Below, piece by piece: positions 1 to 9,280 of a stretch of 64,000 nt of DNA. The translations under genes and the position numbers were made by a program. Under the pieces are notes generated by a model. It was not told the DNA's origin, ran no database searches, and worked only from the letters and a program-made list of their open reading frames with translations. The DNA lies in NCBI RefSeq assembly GCF_001870735.1, contig NZ_MORL01000018.1, positions 1,802 through 65,801 on the forward strand, read 5' to 3'. Every line of letters starts with the position of its first letter. The first letter of the stretch is position 1. The DNA is from Arsenicibacter rosenii (lineage in GTDB: Bacteria > Bacteroidota > Bacteroidia > Cytophagales > Spirosomataceae).

Positions 1-3000
1 TTTCGAGCCCGCCGCACCGGCATTGCCGGTAGCGCCCTTGATATTACCGGTCAGCGACCAGCTGCCCGAGGCCTTTTCGTAGACATCGCCGGTGGTCGTG
101 TTCAGATACAGATCACCGTTGGTGCCGTTACCCGCCGCAGGCGCACCGGCCGCTGAGTAAAACCGGGAACCGGCCGCACCGGCGGCGCCTTTCAGGTTAC
201 CCGTCAACAGCCAGGCTCCGGATGTTTTCTGGTAGGTATCGCCGTTGGCCGTGTTGAGATAAAAATCACCGTCCACGCCCGTACCGGCCGATGGCGCCCC
301 CGGATTGGAATACCATTTCGAACCGGTGGTACCGGCATTACCCTGCGCCCCCTTAATGTTGCCCGACACGGCCCAGGAGCCTGACGTTTTCTCATACACA
401 TCGCCGTTGGCTGTATTCAGATACAGGTCAATGCTTGTGCCCGTACCCGCCGAAGGCGCTCCGGAGCCGGCGTAGAACCGGGAGCCGGCCGTACCGGCTG
501 CCCCCTTGATGTTACCGATGACCGACCAGGTTCCGGAGGCTTTCTTATAGACATCCCCCGTCGTGCTGCGCAGGTAGTAATCGCCGTCGATGCCGGTTGA
601 TGTCGACGGCACCACGGTGCCGTCATACCAGACGGATCCCGTGCCCCCGGAGCCGCCTGATCCGGCCGGTCCCTGCGGCCCCTTAATATTGCCGATCACC
701 GTCCAGCCGCCCGATTGTTTCTCATACACATCACCGGTGGTCGTGTTCAGGTAATAATCTCCCAACACCCCGGCACCGGCCGACGGCACACCGGCCGCAT
801 TGTACCACTTCGAGCCGGCCGTACCGGCCACGCCTTTCAGGTTACTTACCGGCAGCCAGGCACCGGATGTCTTCTGGTATATATCGCCGTTGGTGGTATT
901 CAGATAGAAATCCGCATCCACACCGGTACCGGCCGGCGGGGCGCCCGGATTGGAGTACCAGCGGGAGCCCGCCGCACCGGCCGCCCCCTTAATGTTACCC
1001 ACCACCGACCAGAGGCCTGAGGCTTTCTTATAGACATCGCCATTCAGCGTACGCAGGTAATAATCGCCGTCGGTGCCGGTACCGGCTGACGGGGCAGCAC
1101 TGCCGTCGTACCAGACCGATCCGGAGCCCGTACCGCCGGAGCCACCCGATCCGGCCGGCCCCTTAATATTACCGGCCACGATCCAGACACCGGAACCCTT
1201 CTCGTAGACGTCGCCGGTGTTGAAGTTAATGTAGTAATCTCCGTTGCTGCCCAGGGTTGACCCGGGCAGGCCCAGCCCGTTGTACCAGCGGGTGCCGGTA
1301 CCGCTTCCGGAGCCGCCACCTGAAGCACCCAGATCGACACCGGTTCCCCAGGCCCCGGAGGTTTTGGGCCCGTAGATAATCTTTGTGGTTTTCTGAAAAT
1401 ACCAGTCGCCTTCCTGACCCACCGATGAATCCGGATCGACCGTGCCCGACAGCATCGGCATGCCCTTGTCGCCTTTCAGCGACGTGCCGGCGCCCCAGCC
1501 GCTTTCGGTCTTGGGACCAAACAGGGTTTTGGTGGTCTTGTTAAACCACTGGTCGCCTTCATCGCCGTCATCAGCCGTGGGATCGGCCGTACCCGTCAGA
1601 ATGGAACCGCCCCTGTCGCCTTTGAGCGGAACGCCTTCACCCCAGCCGTCGTCGGTTTTCGGGCCGAAGAGCAGCTTGTCGGTTTTCTGGAAATAGAGAT
1701 TACCCGTCTGGCCGGTTTCCGGCTCCGGATCGTCATCCCCCGACAGAAAACCCGGCGGCAGCTTACTGACCGGCAGTCGTCGGATCACCCGCACGTCGTC
1801 GACCATTTCCCAGACGGCCATTTCCTTCAGATCGGGCAGCTCACTAAGCAGCGCCACATCGCCGCCTTCCGCCGTCAGATCCCAGTTCAGCTCATCTTTA
1901 CGCAGATACGTATTGGCAATCTCGTCGGCATCCGCAATATCAGCCTTCAACGCGTAGAGATTATCCGCCACCTGACGGGTCAGATAGCCCGCATTGCCGT
2001 GGTTTCCCCAGGCGTAGGCCAGATTCCACTGCGAAATCATGGCCGGCGTTACGTCGCGCAGCTCGTCGGGTACTGTCGGATCAATGCTGCTGCCACCGGT
2101 ACCGCTGCCGGATTCGATGTTGACAATGACCTGTCCGGCCGGCACAAAATACACCGGTGGCAGATCGTCGGATTCATCGCTGTCATCACCGGTGTAAAAC
2201 TCCTGCCGGTACAGGTGGGAAAACTCAAAAGAATGGGCAAACTGGGTATCGCCGTCTTTAGCCTGTTTGATGCTGCCCGACACGATCCCGATAAAGATGG
2301 CCTGCCCGCCGCTATGCAGAAACTTCACCGGCGAACGGTAAAAATCATCCCAGCGCTGCAGCTCCTTCTGACTGCGGAAGCCGGTGGTCACCTGCTGCTG
2401 CTGCTGAAGCTGCACGTTATAGGGAATATACTGACCGCCCTTCGGGTCATAATTCACATCCAGATACCGCTCAGCCTGCTCGGCAAACAGCTGAAGCTCG
2501 GATGATCCTTTCCCGAAGGTGGTGATCGTATCCGGAGCGCCCAGCGAGTTAAGATAGGACAGATACCGCGCGTAGGGCTGATACGCATAGTTAAGCGTGT
2601 AGCGGTAGACCACGCTCAGGGGTTCGGTGCTGTAGAGCTCGATCTGGTATTCCTTCAGCGACTTGCCCGCCGGCAGATCACTGAGCAGCCCCAGCTGCTG
2701 CGGGCCGGCGGCAAACGTCAGTTTGTCCCCTGCTCCAAACGCCCGTGTGGCTACCGTATCGTAGCGCCACTGGCTGGTGTTATCATCGAAAAGCAGCAGG
2801 ATTCTCAGCCCTACGTCCGAAACGGCCGTGCGCTGATTGATAAACGTCAGCCACTGCGGCTCATCGGGCAGCACGTAGCGCCGGCGCGGGCCGAAGCGCA
2901 GCGCGCGGTCCTGAGAAGCGGCGATGCCCTTCAGCTTCTGGCTCAGCCGGTAGCCCGTCGCCTTATTGAGAAAATCGGCCCCGCCCAGATAGACCGTGCG

Positions 3001-3756
3001 CGGCTCGTCGAGCAGTATCTGGCCTACAATCAGCGGCGAGCCGTAGCTTTCGGCATAGGCAATATAGTAGTCCCGTCTGGAGGTTGTGGCCGGAACCGAG
3101 AGATTACCCGCCCAGACGGCCCGCTCGGCTTCCATTTCGTTGTGCAGCATGTCGCCCGCGTCGAAGACGGCCTTGCCCGTGGCATCGGCCTCGATCAGAC
3201 CACGGTAGACTTCTTCATACTGGCTTTCGTCGAAAACGGAGCTGCGTACCTGCCCCGATTTGAGCTTGAACAGCTGCACGTGCACGCCGTAACGTTCCTT
3301 GAGCACCGGCTGGATGCCGGGCGTAATGACGGCGGCCGACATGGACACGGTTACCGAGGCCGATGCGGCCACCTCGTAGGCGGGGCCCGGCTCTCTGGCC
3401 GTAAAAATTACCGACTCAAAACCGCCCAGCGAATCGCGGGACACGGTAAAGTCGGACCGGATGTAGAAATTACTGCGGAAGAAATCCGCCAGTGCATTCA
3501 CATATCCGGCATTGACCGTGCCGGCCTGAAATTCGCCGGGCAGCGCGGGCGATGAGCGGGCGGTGAATACTTTGGGCTGACCGTTCCAGCGCAGGGTAAT
3601 CTGCGCCCCGTCGGGAATAGTGCCCGTGAGGGCAAAGCCGGATACGGCCTTTGTGCCCGGTACGGTTACGGCCGCATTGCCCTGGAAAATGTACGTAGCA
3701 CGCCCGCCCCGGCTCAGGGCCAGGGAATCGGGCGCGGTGAGGATTGAAAACGCCAT
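1..3756 (-). CDS. Giant repeat-built phage tail fibre (3' end outside window)
   Basis: Open on the minus strand from the start to the window edge (about 1250 residues, no stop), so the C-terminus is missing. The chosen start gives MAFSILTAPDSLALSR, a type of beginning seen in tail-fibre proteins of Bacteroidota phages; an in-frame ATG at 3786 would add a short hydrophobic N-terminus. The first ~650 residues are non-repetitive. Then come about three ~40-residue repeats containing 'FGPKT..GWG.G..LKGD' (about 1340-1710), then eight full and one partial ~45-residue repeats of the pattern WY..G.PSAGTG.DGDYYLNT..GDVY.K.SG.W...GNIKG.AG (1-1300). Glycine-rich collagen-like links join the repeats. Likely role is receptor binding at the virion tail. 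It is the most distal gene of the minus-strand structural block. The fibre assignment rests on architecture and context. Confidence 0.75.
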   Translation of the reverse strand, partial: MAFSILTAPDSLALSRGGRATYIFQGNAAVTVPGTKAVSGFALTGTIPDGAQITLRWNGQPKVFTARSSPALPGEFQAGTVNAGYVNALADFFRSNFYIRSDFTVSRDSLGGFESVIFTAREPGPAYEVAASASVTVSMSAAVITPGIQPVLKERYGVHVQLFKLKSGQVRSSVFDESQYEEVYRGLIEADATGKAVFDAGDMLHNEMEAERAVWAGNLSVPATTSRRDYYIAYAESYGSPLIVGQILLDEPRTVYLGGADFLNKATGYRLSQKLKGIAASQDRALRFGPRRRYVLPDEPQWLTFINQRTAVSDVGLRILLLFDDNTSQWRYDTVATRAFGAGDKLTFAAGPQQLGLLSDLPAGKSLKEYQIELYSTEPLSVVYRYTLNYAYQPYARYLSYLNSLGAPDTITTFGKGSSELQLFAEQAERYLDVNYDPKGGQYIPYNVQLQQQQQVTTGFRSQKELQRWDDFYRSPVKFLHSGGQAIFIGIVSGSIKQAKDGDTQFAHSFEFSHLYRQEFYTGDDSDESDDLPPVYFVPAGQVIVNIESGSGTGGSSIDPTVPDELRDVTPAMISQWNLAYAWGNHGNAGYLTRQVADNLYALKADIADADEIANTYLRKDELNWDLTAEGGDVALLSELPDLKEMAVWEMVDDVRVIRRLPVSKLPPGFLSGDDDPEPETGQTGNLYFQKTDKLLFGPKTDDGWGEGVPLKGDRGGSILTGTADPTADDGDEGDQWFNKTTKTLFGPKTESGWGAGTSLKGDKGMPMLSGTVDPDSSVGQEGDWYFQKTTKIIYGPKTSGAWGTGVDLGASGGGSGSGTGTRWYNGLGLPGSTLGSNGDYYINFNTGDVYEKGSGVWIVAGNIKGPAGSGGSGGTGSGSVWYDGSAAPSAGTGTDGDYYLRTLNGDVYKKASGLWSVVGNIKGAAGAAGSRWYSNPGAPPAGTGVDADFYLNTTNGDIYQKTSGAWLPVSNLKGVAGTAGSKWYNAAGVPSAGAGVLGDYYLNTTTGDVYEKQSGGWTVIGNIKGPQGPAGSGGSGGTGSVWYDGTVVPSTSTGIDGDYYLRSTTGDVYKKASGTWSVIGNIKGAAGTAGSRFYAGSGAPSAGTGTSIDLYLNTANGDVYEKTSGSWAVSGNIKGAQGNAGTTGSKWYSNPGAPSAGTGVDGDFYLNTANGDTYQKTSGAWLLTGNLKGAAGAAGSRFYSAAGAPAAGNGTNGDLYLNTTTGDVYEKASGSWSLTGNIKGATGNAGAAGSK

Positions 3757-3845
3757 GAGAAGGTGTAGAAGAAACTGCTTGCGCATGAGCCGCAAGCTAT
3801 CTGCTCTCAGGGCGACGGACGGGGCCGGGTTCTGGCTAAAGCAGG

Positions 3846-3893
3846 CTTGTAGCCAAACTTGTAGTCAAACCGGTAGTTAAGCTTGTAGTCTTG
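3846..3893. repeat. 12-bp tandem repeat, four copies
   Basis: Four consecutive 12-base units based on CTTGTAGTCAAA (the third is the most diverged) lie between the tail-fibre start and the stop of the upstream small gene. Nothing else is seen in the 138-bp gap. Confidence 0.7.
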
Positions 3894-3894
3894 C

Positions 3895-4299
3895 CTACAA
3901 AACGCTCTCCCAGCAGGTGCAGCCGCATTTTTTGCCAATCCGTTTGCGAATTGGCACCATATCACCGGTGCGGTAGTGGTAATACAGCTCCGGGGTAACA
4001 GACAGGAAACGGCTCCCGGTCATGTCCCGGATGTATAGATGATATTCCGGCGGATGCCAGGTACTGACCCGTGTCCGGCGGGTGCGGCGGTTACCCCGGC
4101 GGTCCGTGTAGGATTCGGCCACGTAATGCCGCTCCCAATACGCCTCCCGGAAGCTGCGGTCGTAGATGTAGGCCTTTGTGTCCACGTCGGTTCCCTGCGC
4201 GCAGTCTACCAGAAATAAGGCCAGATACCAGATCAGGGCAGAAAGTGCCAGTGCCCCGGCGGCAATGCCAAGGTTTTCAAGGGTCAGGTATTTTTTCAC
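3895..4299 (-). CDS. Small membrane protein of the phage tail module
   Basis: A 134-residue protein with one strong N-terminal membrane segment (about residues 10-30, with AAGALALSALIWYLALFLV) followed by a basic, tyrosine-rich domain and a C-terminal CGCTC cysteine cluster. Its start overlaps the stop of the upstream gene by 4 bases (ATGA), so the two are translationally coupled. I do not recognise the family. The position next to the tail fibre suggests a virion-associated or host-envelope role, but holin or lysis activity cannot be shown from the sequence. Confidence 0.65.
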   Translation of the reverse strand: MKKYLTLENLGIAAGALALSALIWYLALFLVDCAQGTDVDTKAYIYDRSFREAYWERHYVAESYTDRRGNRRTRRTRVSTWHPPEYHLYIRDMTGSRFLSVTPELYYHYRTGDMVPIRKRIGKKCGCTCWESVL

Positions 4300-4796
4300 A
4301 GGTCGTACCAGTCTTCAGGGTCAACGCGTACGCTGAGCGGGGCGGTCAGCTCAAATTCATAGGCCCAGCCGGCCGCAATGCCGCCGATGAGCGGGGCAGG
4401 CTGCCCCTGTAGGTCCGGATCCAGGAAAACATCTTTCAGGCCGGGCTCCTGACGCAGACGGGCATCATGCCGCAGCCGGAAATAGATCTTCTGCGCCAGC
4501 GCACGGGCTTCCGCCTGTGCCAGCCGGACGGCATCGGCCCCCTTACCAATTTTGCAGAGCACCGAAAAGCCCCCACGGATCTGGCTGCGGCAATTATCCT
4601 GCGTCGTCAGAATATCATCCGTGTACTGATCCAGAATCAGCGCCGGAAAATTCAGCCGGGACCGCACCGCTTTTTCGACCTCCTGATAGTTATCGCCGGT
4701 GGCCATGAAAAAGTGCGGTTCTTCAACACTGTGGCGGATAAGCCGTGATTTGCCGGCAAGGGCCTCAAAGTAGCCGATGTACTGCTGCTCGGTCAT
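4296..4796 (-). CDS. Tail-completion-like phage protein
   Basis: A 166-residue soluble protein beginning MTEQQYIGYFEALAGKS. It is coupled by 4-base overlaps to both neighbours (stop over the 4299 gene start; start over the stop of the 5686 gene). Length, charged helical character and position between connector-like genes and the fibre fit a small tail-completion or head-tail joining protein. This is inference from context; no diagnostic motif is visible. Confidence 0.6.
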   Translation of the reverse strand: MTEQQYIGYFEALAGKSRLIRHSVEEPHFFMATGDNYQEVEKAVRSRLNFPALILDQYTDDILTTQDNCRSQIRGGFSVLCKIGKGADAVRLAQAEARALAQKIYFRLRHDARLRQEPGLKDVFLDPDLQGQPAPLIGGIAAGWAYEFELTAPLSVRVDPEDWYDL

Positions 4797-5686
4797 TTTG
4801 GTTTCTGTTTAAGCGCTTCCAGCCGCTGGGCCTCTTCTTCCGCCTGCCGGATCTGCGTATTGAGTGTTTTCAGAACGAGGTATACATTCTGCTGCTCGAT
4901 GAGCGGGATTTTCGTCACGTCCAGCTGGGCCATATTGATGATCACGTCCAGCCACCGGAAGGGTGCTGCACCTTTCCCGGCATCACGCTTCTGCTCGTCC
5001 GCATTCTGAAAAACATACCGGAAGTAGGGGGCAATCACCAGCAGGCTGTCGCCGAAATTCTGCGCCACCAGACTGATCACCGCCGGATCAAGGCGGCTGA
5101 ACAGCTCAGCCCGTTCGTCGAGCGTATCGTGGTCAAACGGCACCCGCACCTTGCGGCCGGCCAGCTGCTGCACCGGCCGGTAGAGTACGGCGGCCAGCTT
5201 CACAAAATCCCCGTCGCGGTATGCCTGATCGGCCACCATAAACTCGCCGAAGGTGCAGTTAGAAAGCGCCGCTTCGGGGCCCATAAACCGCGTGCGGTAC
5301 CGGAGCTGACGAAGCCACACCGATGGCCGGCCGAAGTGATAGTCATAGAGCCGCAGATCCGGCAGGCTAAAATGCGCATCCGGATCCGGATCGCCGATCC
5401 AGCCTAGTTCCTTGAGAAGCTCCAGCCCCTGACTGAAGTGGTCGGTCTGCTCTTCTTCAGAGAGCCATTTGTAGCGGATGTAGTAATCGTCGAAAAGCCA
5501 GCGCAGCTTCTTGTTTGGGATGCCAAAAAGCAGCTTTAAAGCCGGAAAAAGGGCTTCCGGCTTTTTATCCGCCAGCTTTCTGAGCCGGATACAGGCAACG
5601 GCCTGCGCAGGTTTCAGTTCTCCCCAACAGCCGGGGCCGGTATAGCGGCTATAGGTTCCGCGAACGGTAATCTCGACGGTTTTCAT
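4793..5686 (-). CDS. Conserved-looking phage protein of unknown function
   Basis: A 297-residue soluble protein (MKTVEITVRGTYSRYTGPGCW start). It has no signal peptide or membrane segment. The C-terminal third contains a leucine/glutamate-rich helix (LKTLNTQIRQAEEEAQRLEAL) that could form a coiled coil. It overlaps the next gene by four bases and is preceded by a GC-rich hairpin (5718-5755). I do not recognise the family; its place after the portal and connector-like genes suggests a tail or assembly role. Confidence 0.6.
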   Translation of the reverse strand: MKTVEITVRGTYSRYTGPGCWGELKPAQAVACIRLRKLADKKPEALFPALKLLFGIPNKKLRWLFDDYYIRYKWLSEEEQTDHFSQGLELLKELGWIGDPDPDAHFSLPDLRLYDYHFGRPSVWLRQLRYRTRFMGPEAALSNCTFGEFMVADQAYRDGDFVKLAAVLYRPVQQLAGRKVRVPFDHDTLDERAELFSRLDPAVISLVAQNFGDSLLVIAPYFRYVFQNADEQKRDAGKGAAPFRWLDVIINMAQLDVTKIPLIEQQNVYLVLKTLNTQIRQAEEEAQRLEALKQKPK

Positions 5687-5717
5687 TTGTGTAGAATAGT
5701 CTCATAGAGGCGGTCAG

Positions 5718-5755
5718 AAGCGGTGATGCCCCGCCGGGCGGGGGTATCACCGCTT
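5718..5755. terminator. GC-rich hairpin, possible terminator or processing site
   Basis: Near-perfect stem AAGCGGTGAT + CCCCGCC pairing with GGGCGGGG + ATCACCGCTT. It lies between the stop of the 5780 gene and the start of the 5686 gene. There is no clean U-tract on the minus strand, so partial termination or an RNA processing element is equally likely. Confidence 0.5.
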
Positions 5756-5779
5756 ATTTTCTCATTATTTTTTTTCTGC

Positions 5780-6145
5780 CTATGTCAGCTGCGGACTATC
5801 ATCCGGCATCTCCACCCACCTTCGTTTCCGGGTATCGGTTAATGCGGAATCCGGATTAGCCACCTGTGATCGCGGACGGTAACTGGTGTAGCCAGGCTGA
5901 ATGATTACCGCGCAGGGAGACCGGTGAATCACCGAATCCAGGGGCATTAGATTATCCACCAGTTGGCCGAAGCGGACCGTGATCCGGTCGCTGACATGAC
6001 AGTACAGATCCGGACCGGCATCAGCCGGTGCATACAGGCGGGTTTGCGGCGGCAGGGCCGCTGCGGGATGGTCCGGAGCACGCAGCTCCAGCAGGGTAAA
6101 CAGGATCAGGCCGGATAGCCAGCCGATCAGCAGTAACGCTCTCAT
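5780..6145 (-). CDS. Small phage membrane or secreted protein
   Basis: Taken from MRALLLIGWLSGLILFTLLE, giving 121 residues; longer upstream starts would overlap the upstream gene and lack hydrophobic logic. The first ~20 residues form a signal peptide or single membrane anchor, followed by a proline/arginine-rich domain with one Cys-His pair (YCHVSD) and no recognised fold. It lies between the connector-like gene and the conserved 297-residue protein. Size and topology would fit a spanin-like or envelope-directed protein, but there is no specific support. Confidence 0.5.
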   Translation of the reverse strand: MRALLLIGWLSGLILFTLLELRAPDHPAAALPPQTRLYAPADAGPDLYCHVSDRITVRFGQLVDNLMPLDSVIHRSPCAVIIQPGYTSYRPRSQVANPDSALTDTRKRRWVEMPDDSPQLT

Positions 6146-6173
6146 ACGAGTTGTTTTTGGGGTTGAACAAACA

Positions 6174-7118
6174 TTAAAAGCCGACGACCGGCCCCGCGTC
6201 AAAGACGGGCGAAAAACCGCTGTCGTCAGTATCGTTACCCGGAGCCGGTGTCAGCTGCTCCAGTTCAGTATCAAAGCGCTCCCAGGAAAGGGCCGTCTGT
6301 TTTTCCAGATTACTCAGCGCCACGGCCAGCAGATCACCGGTGGTTGGCTGGAAATAATCATAGGCGCCCGAGTACTGGCTGGTGTAATTGATCTGCACGC
6401 TGCCCTGCGTGATATCCAGGGCCAGATTCGGCGTGGCATCCAGCACCGCCTGCCGGGCGACGGCACGCATCAGCAGCCGGGTCAGCCGGTCTTTTTCGCC
6501 ATCAGCCAGCGACAGGGCGGCAATACGGGCTTTGGCCGTAGCCGCGCGGCCGTCCTCGATGTCGTCGATATAGGGTCTGAGCGACCAGTACGTCAGCCAG
6601 CTGTCTGAAATGCCATAATAGCGGCTGAACTGAGCGGGATTCTGAAACAGCGAGCCGGTATATACCGCATACCAGGGCGAATCCGGCCAGCCCGGAAACA
6701 GCTCAGCCGACGCCGGATCGGCTACCACGGCAATCAGCTGATCGACCGCTGTCCAGCCGCGTTTGAGCAGCGCCTTTCCCAGCTTTTTAGTCTGGTAGTC
6801 GAAGGCCGGCTTGCGGGTCTGGCTGGCCGAGACGGTAATGCCGTCGTCGTCAATCTGCACTTCGGCAAAGGGCAGGTAGTCAAACATGGCCAGATTGGCC
6901 ACGGCAATACGCGCCTGTTTGAGGGCTTTGCCCGCCTGACCGTCCGGATCCAGCTCACCGGCCATCTCCCGTAGTACCTGCACCGTTCCGGCATCCAGAA
7001 ACCGGCTGAAGAGCGCCTCTTCGGTCTGCTCCAGACTCGTGCGGAAGGTGTCGACCGTGAAGTTGATGTTGACCGACAGAAACTGGCGGAGTTGTTCGGT
7101 ATCGTCGTAAAACAGCAT
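6174..7118 (-). CDS. Connector-like protein, resembles DUF6712
   Basis: A 314-residue protein directly downstream of the portal gene (one base between). It starts MLFYDDTEQLRQFLSVNINF and is rich in alpha helices. A central segment with IAVANLAMFDYLPFAEVQIDDDG and paired Trp/Tyr-rich helices resembles Bacteroidota phage proteins grouped as DUF6712, which normally sit beside the portal. Adjacent placement supports a head-tail connector or adaptor role. The family match is from memory of sequence style and is tentative. Confidence 0.6.
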   Translation of the reverse strand: MLFYDDTEQLRQFLSVNINFTVDTFRTSLEQTEEALFSRFLDAGTVQVLREMAGELDPDGQAGKALKQARIAVANLAMFDYLPFAEVQIDDDGITVSASQTRKPAFDYQTKKLGKALLKRGWTAVDQLIAVVADPASAELFPGWPDSPWYAVYTGSLFQNPAQFSRYYGISDSWLTYWSLRPYIDDIEDGRAATAKARIAALSLADGEKDRLTRLLMRAVARQAVLDATPNLALDITQGSVQINYTSQYSGAYDYFQPTTGDLLAVALSNLEKQTALSWERFDTELEQLTPAPGNDTDDSGFSPVFDAGPVVGF

Positions 7119-7119
7119 G

Positions 7120-8544
7120 TCAGCTTAGTTTTTTGGCAGAGCCCGCACCGGTGTCGAGCGTGGTAAGAATGGTATCCTTAAAGCGGAACGCCAGATCCGG
7201 ATGCCGGTCCGTCCAGCCGTTGTATTCGGCCACAAACTGGATCGGCTCCAGCAGCAGATCGCGGAAGAAATTCAGCATCTGCAGGGCAATCAGGTAGCCT
7301 TCCCGCTTATCGGAGCCGCCCGACCGGGAACCCATTTTATCCCCGCCGGCAAAACCGGATATGACCGGATCAAGCCCCAGGGCGTAGAAGATGTTGGCCG
7401 CTGCTTCCAGGTTGTCTTCGATGTATTTGCCTTCCTTGCTGGAATCCTTAATCTCCTCGATCTTGATCAGTTCCCGCTGCTGGGCCTTCTGGTCACGGGG
7501 GTCATAGGCCATCGGCGTCACAATGGACACCCCGCTTTTTTCCATATTGGCCAGCGCCCTGGTCTGCTCGGTAATCCAGTCACGCTGGATCTGCATGCGT
7601 TTTTTGGCGTCCGCCTTATCCCAGATTTCCCCGTAGCGGACTTTCCAGTACTCGAAATCGATCTTCCAGTGGTACTTAATCGAAATCTGATTTTTAAGCA
7701 GAAATTTCTTAAACGTAGGAATCGCCAGGTGCACATCCAGCCAGCCCGATTCAACGATGGCATAGTGATGCGGCAGGGCATACACCCGTTTGCCGGGCGT
7801 GGGAAACTTCAGCGGGTAGACACACTTATAGAGCGACGAATCCCGGAGCCAGTCCACGCGGTCGATCCGGTAGGGATCGATAGCGGACAGCTGCTTCGGC
7901 TCGCGGGTGTAGCCTTTTTCCCATTCGGAAGAGAGATACACGTAGGGCAGATCACCCGCATCGGTCATTTTTCCGTAGCGGCATTCTTCGGCATTCAGCG
8001 GGTGGATCTGCACGATCTCCGACCGGTCGCGGGAGAGAATCATCTCCGGAAAGCCGTTGAAAAACCAGCTGAGATCACCCGACATTTCCCGCAGGTATTG
8101 TTTTGTCTGAATGGATCTCAGAAACCGGTTGATCTGCAGATCATTGACGCGGATATCCTTATCCTTTCCGTTATCGTCGATGGTTTCCTGCACGGCCATG
8201 ATTCCCCGTCCCACCAGCATGGTCATCAGCTTGCCCAGCGTAGCGGGAATAATCGGATCACGGTTGTAGAGTTCGATAATCCGCTGCGGGAGCGCGTTGT
8301 CATCACCCCAGTTCATGATGTCACCGAACTGCGAGGTCAGCAGATTGGTATCGGGCTTTGCAGCCGATGGTTTGGCCCCGGCTGCCGGTGCAGTACTGCC
8401 CCCGGCGCGGGCCATTGCCATGCGCTCGGTTTCAAAACTGAACATGGCTCCGGTGCTGACCATAATGGCCACGTCGTAATCCCCGCCGTTACTGAAAAAA
8501 ACGGGGGAGTGATCAGCGGTAACGGCTGCGTTTTTTTTTGACAT
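7120..8544 (-). CDS. Phage portal protein (Bacteroidota type)
   Basis: A 474-residue protein. The N-terminus (residues ~1-80) is low-complexity with an Ala/Pro-rich linker. The core contains 'WGDDNALPQRIIELYNRDP' near residue 80 and the C-terminal signature 'YALGLDPVISG' followed by GGDKMGSRSGGSDKREGYLI. These match the organisation of portal proteins from phages of this phylum: a dodecameric channel at the capsid vertex that docks the terminase. It starts with a one-base TGATG overlap with the upstream small gene. In most phages the portal directly follows terL; here an accessory island (8.9-13.8 kb) separates them. Confidence 0.8.
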   Translation of the reverse strand: MSKKNAAVTADHSPVFFSNGGDYDVAIMVSTGAMFSFETERMAMARAGGSTAPAAGAKPSAAKPDTNLLTSQFGDIMNWGDDNALPQRIIELYNRDPIIPATLGKLMTMLVGRGIMAVQETIDDNGKDKDIRVNDLQINRFLRSIQTKQYLREMSGDLSWFFNGFPEMILSRDRSEIVQIHPLNAEECRYGKMTDAGDLPYVYLSSEWEKGYTREPKQLSAIDPYRIDRVDWLRDSSLYKCVYPLKFPTPGKRVYALPHHYAIVESGWLDVHLAIPTFKKFLLKNQISIKYHWKIDFEYWKVRYGEIWDKADAKKRMQIQRDWITEQTRALANMEKSGVSIVTPMAYDPRDQKAQQRELIKIEEIKDSSKEGKYIEDNLEAAANIFYALGLDPVISGFAGGDKMGSRSGGSDKREGYLIALQMLNFFRDLLLEPIQFVAEYNGWTDRHPDLAFRFKDTILTTLDTGAGSAKKLS

Positions 8545-8804
8545 CAGGCAACGGGTGTGTTATTGATGTAGAGAATCAGATCGATGTGAACGGGCATGGG
8601 GTGTTTCAGCCCGCGTGCCTTGATGAGAATACGCCGGGCATCCTGGCGTTTACCGGTGGCCAGTACGACGCGCGACAGCTCACGGATCTGCCCGCCGGTA
8701 CCCTTCTGTGTATTAGCCGAGACAAATACCAGCTCGCACGGCCTGGGCTTTCCGTTAGGGAGTTTCTGGCGCAGGATCTGCATCATGTCGGCGACTGTAA
8801 TCAT
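8544..8804 (-). CDS. Small phage protein upstream of portal
   Basis: Read from MITVADMMQILRQKLPNGKP this is 86 residues, about half basic or hydrophobic beta-prone segments (CELVFVSANTQKGTGGQIR, VHIDLILYINN). It is coupled to the portal by TGATG. An earlier ATG at 8861 would run close to the divergent HTH gene and adds an unconvincing Arg-rich lead. I do not recognise the family. It marks the start of the left structural operon. Confidence 0.6.
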   Translation of the reverse strand: MITVADMMQILRQKLPNGKPRPCELVFVSANTQKGTGGQIRELSRVVLATGKRQDARRILIKARGLKHPMPVHIDLILYINNTPVA

Positions 8805-8904
8805 GCCGGAAGTACGCATGCTGCACCGGATCAGGCCGGGCCGGGTTCTGCCGGAATCCAACTACCTGGCTTGGAAATATCCCGGCAATACGGTATTTTT
8901 GATT

Positions 8905-9126
8905 ATGAGATCGGTCGAATCTACACGGGCAGCATTTGAATTGCTTCTGGAGACTCCTTATTACTGGAGCTTAACAGGAGAGCCAACCGAAAAGCGCTGG
9001 TATTACCGGTCAGCGTTAAAAACAGGTAAGAAGCCCATAACACTTGACAAAATGCAGGAACTGCTTCAGAAGGCTGGCTTCACGATCAAAACCGATATTG
9101 TCTGGAACATCCCCCAAGGGACATAA
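8905..9126 (+). CDS. Small HTH-like protein opposed to the structural operon
   Basis: A 73-residue plus-strand ORF, MRSVESTRAAFELLLETPYY to the C-terminal ITLDKMQELLQKAGFTIKTD. The two helical blocks separated by a short basic turn (KRWYYRSALKTGK) look like a small helix-turn-helix protein. A strong intrinsic terminator follows 26 bases after the stop, which supports expression. It is divergent from the portal operon and could regulate it. The frame extends upstream without a good start. Real-gene status is likely but not certain. Confidence 0.55.
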   Translation: MRSVESTRAAFELLLETPYYWSLTGEPTEKRWYYRSALKTGKKPITLDKMQELLQKAGFTIKTDIVWNIPQGT

Positions 9127-9151
9127 AGAATATAAGTAAAAAGTAATTGTT

Positions 9152-9186
9152 AAACCTCCCGATCGCTGATGGGGAGGTTTTTTGTT
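9152..9186 (+). terminator. Rho-independent terminator
   Basis: Perfect 9-bp stem AAACCTCCC/GGGAGGTTT with an 11-base loop and a T-rich tail, 26 bases after the small HTH-like gene. Confidence 0.8.
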
Positions 9187-9280
9187 TGTAGCTTCACCAA
9201 AACACCCCATCACAGAAGAAATGAAACGGCAGTTAGCCGTCGCATAAGCATACGGAAGTTTCACTGGCTTTTCTTTCTTT

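Noticed and set aside
1-1700. Possible CRISPR array from regular spacing of repeats
   Set aside because: The repeats are about 150 bases long, in frame and coding for the tail fibre; no short direct repeats with unique spacers.
7201-8541. 446-residue plus-strand ORF
   Set aside because: Antisense shadow of the portal gene; no start context and unlikely composition.
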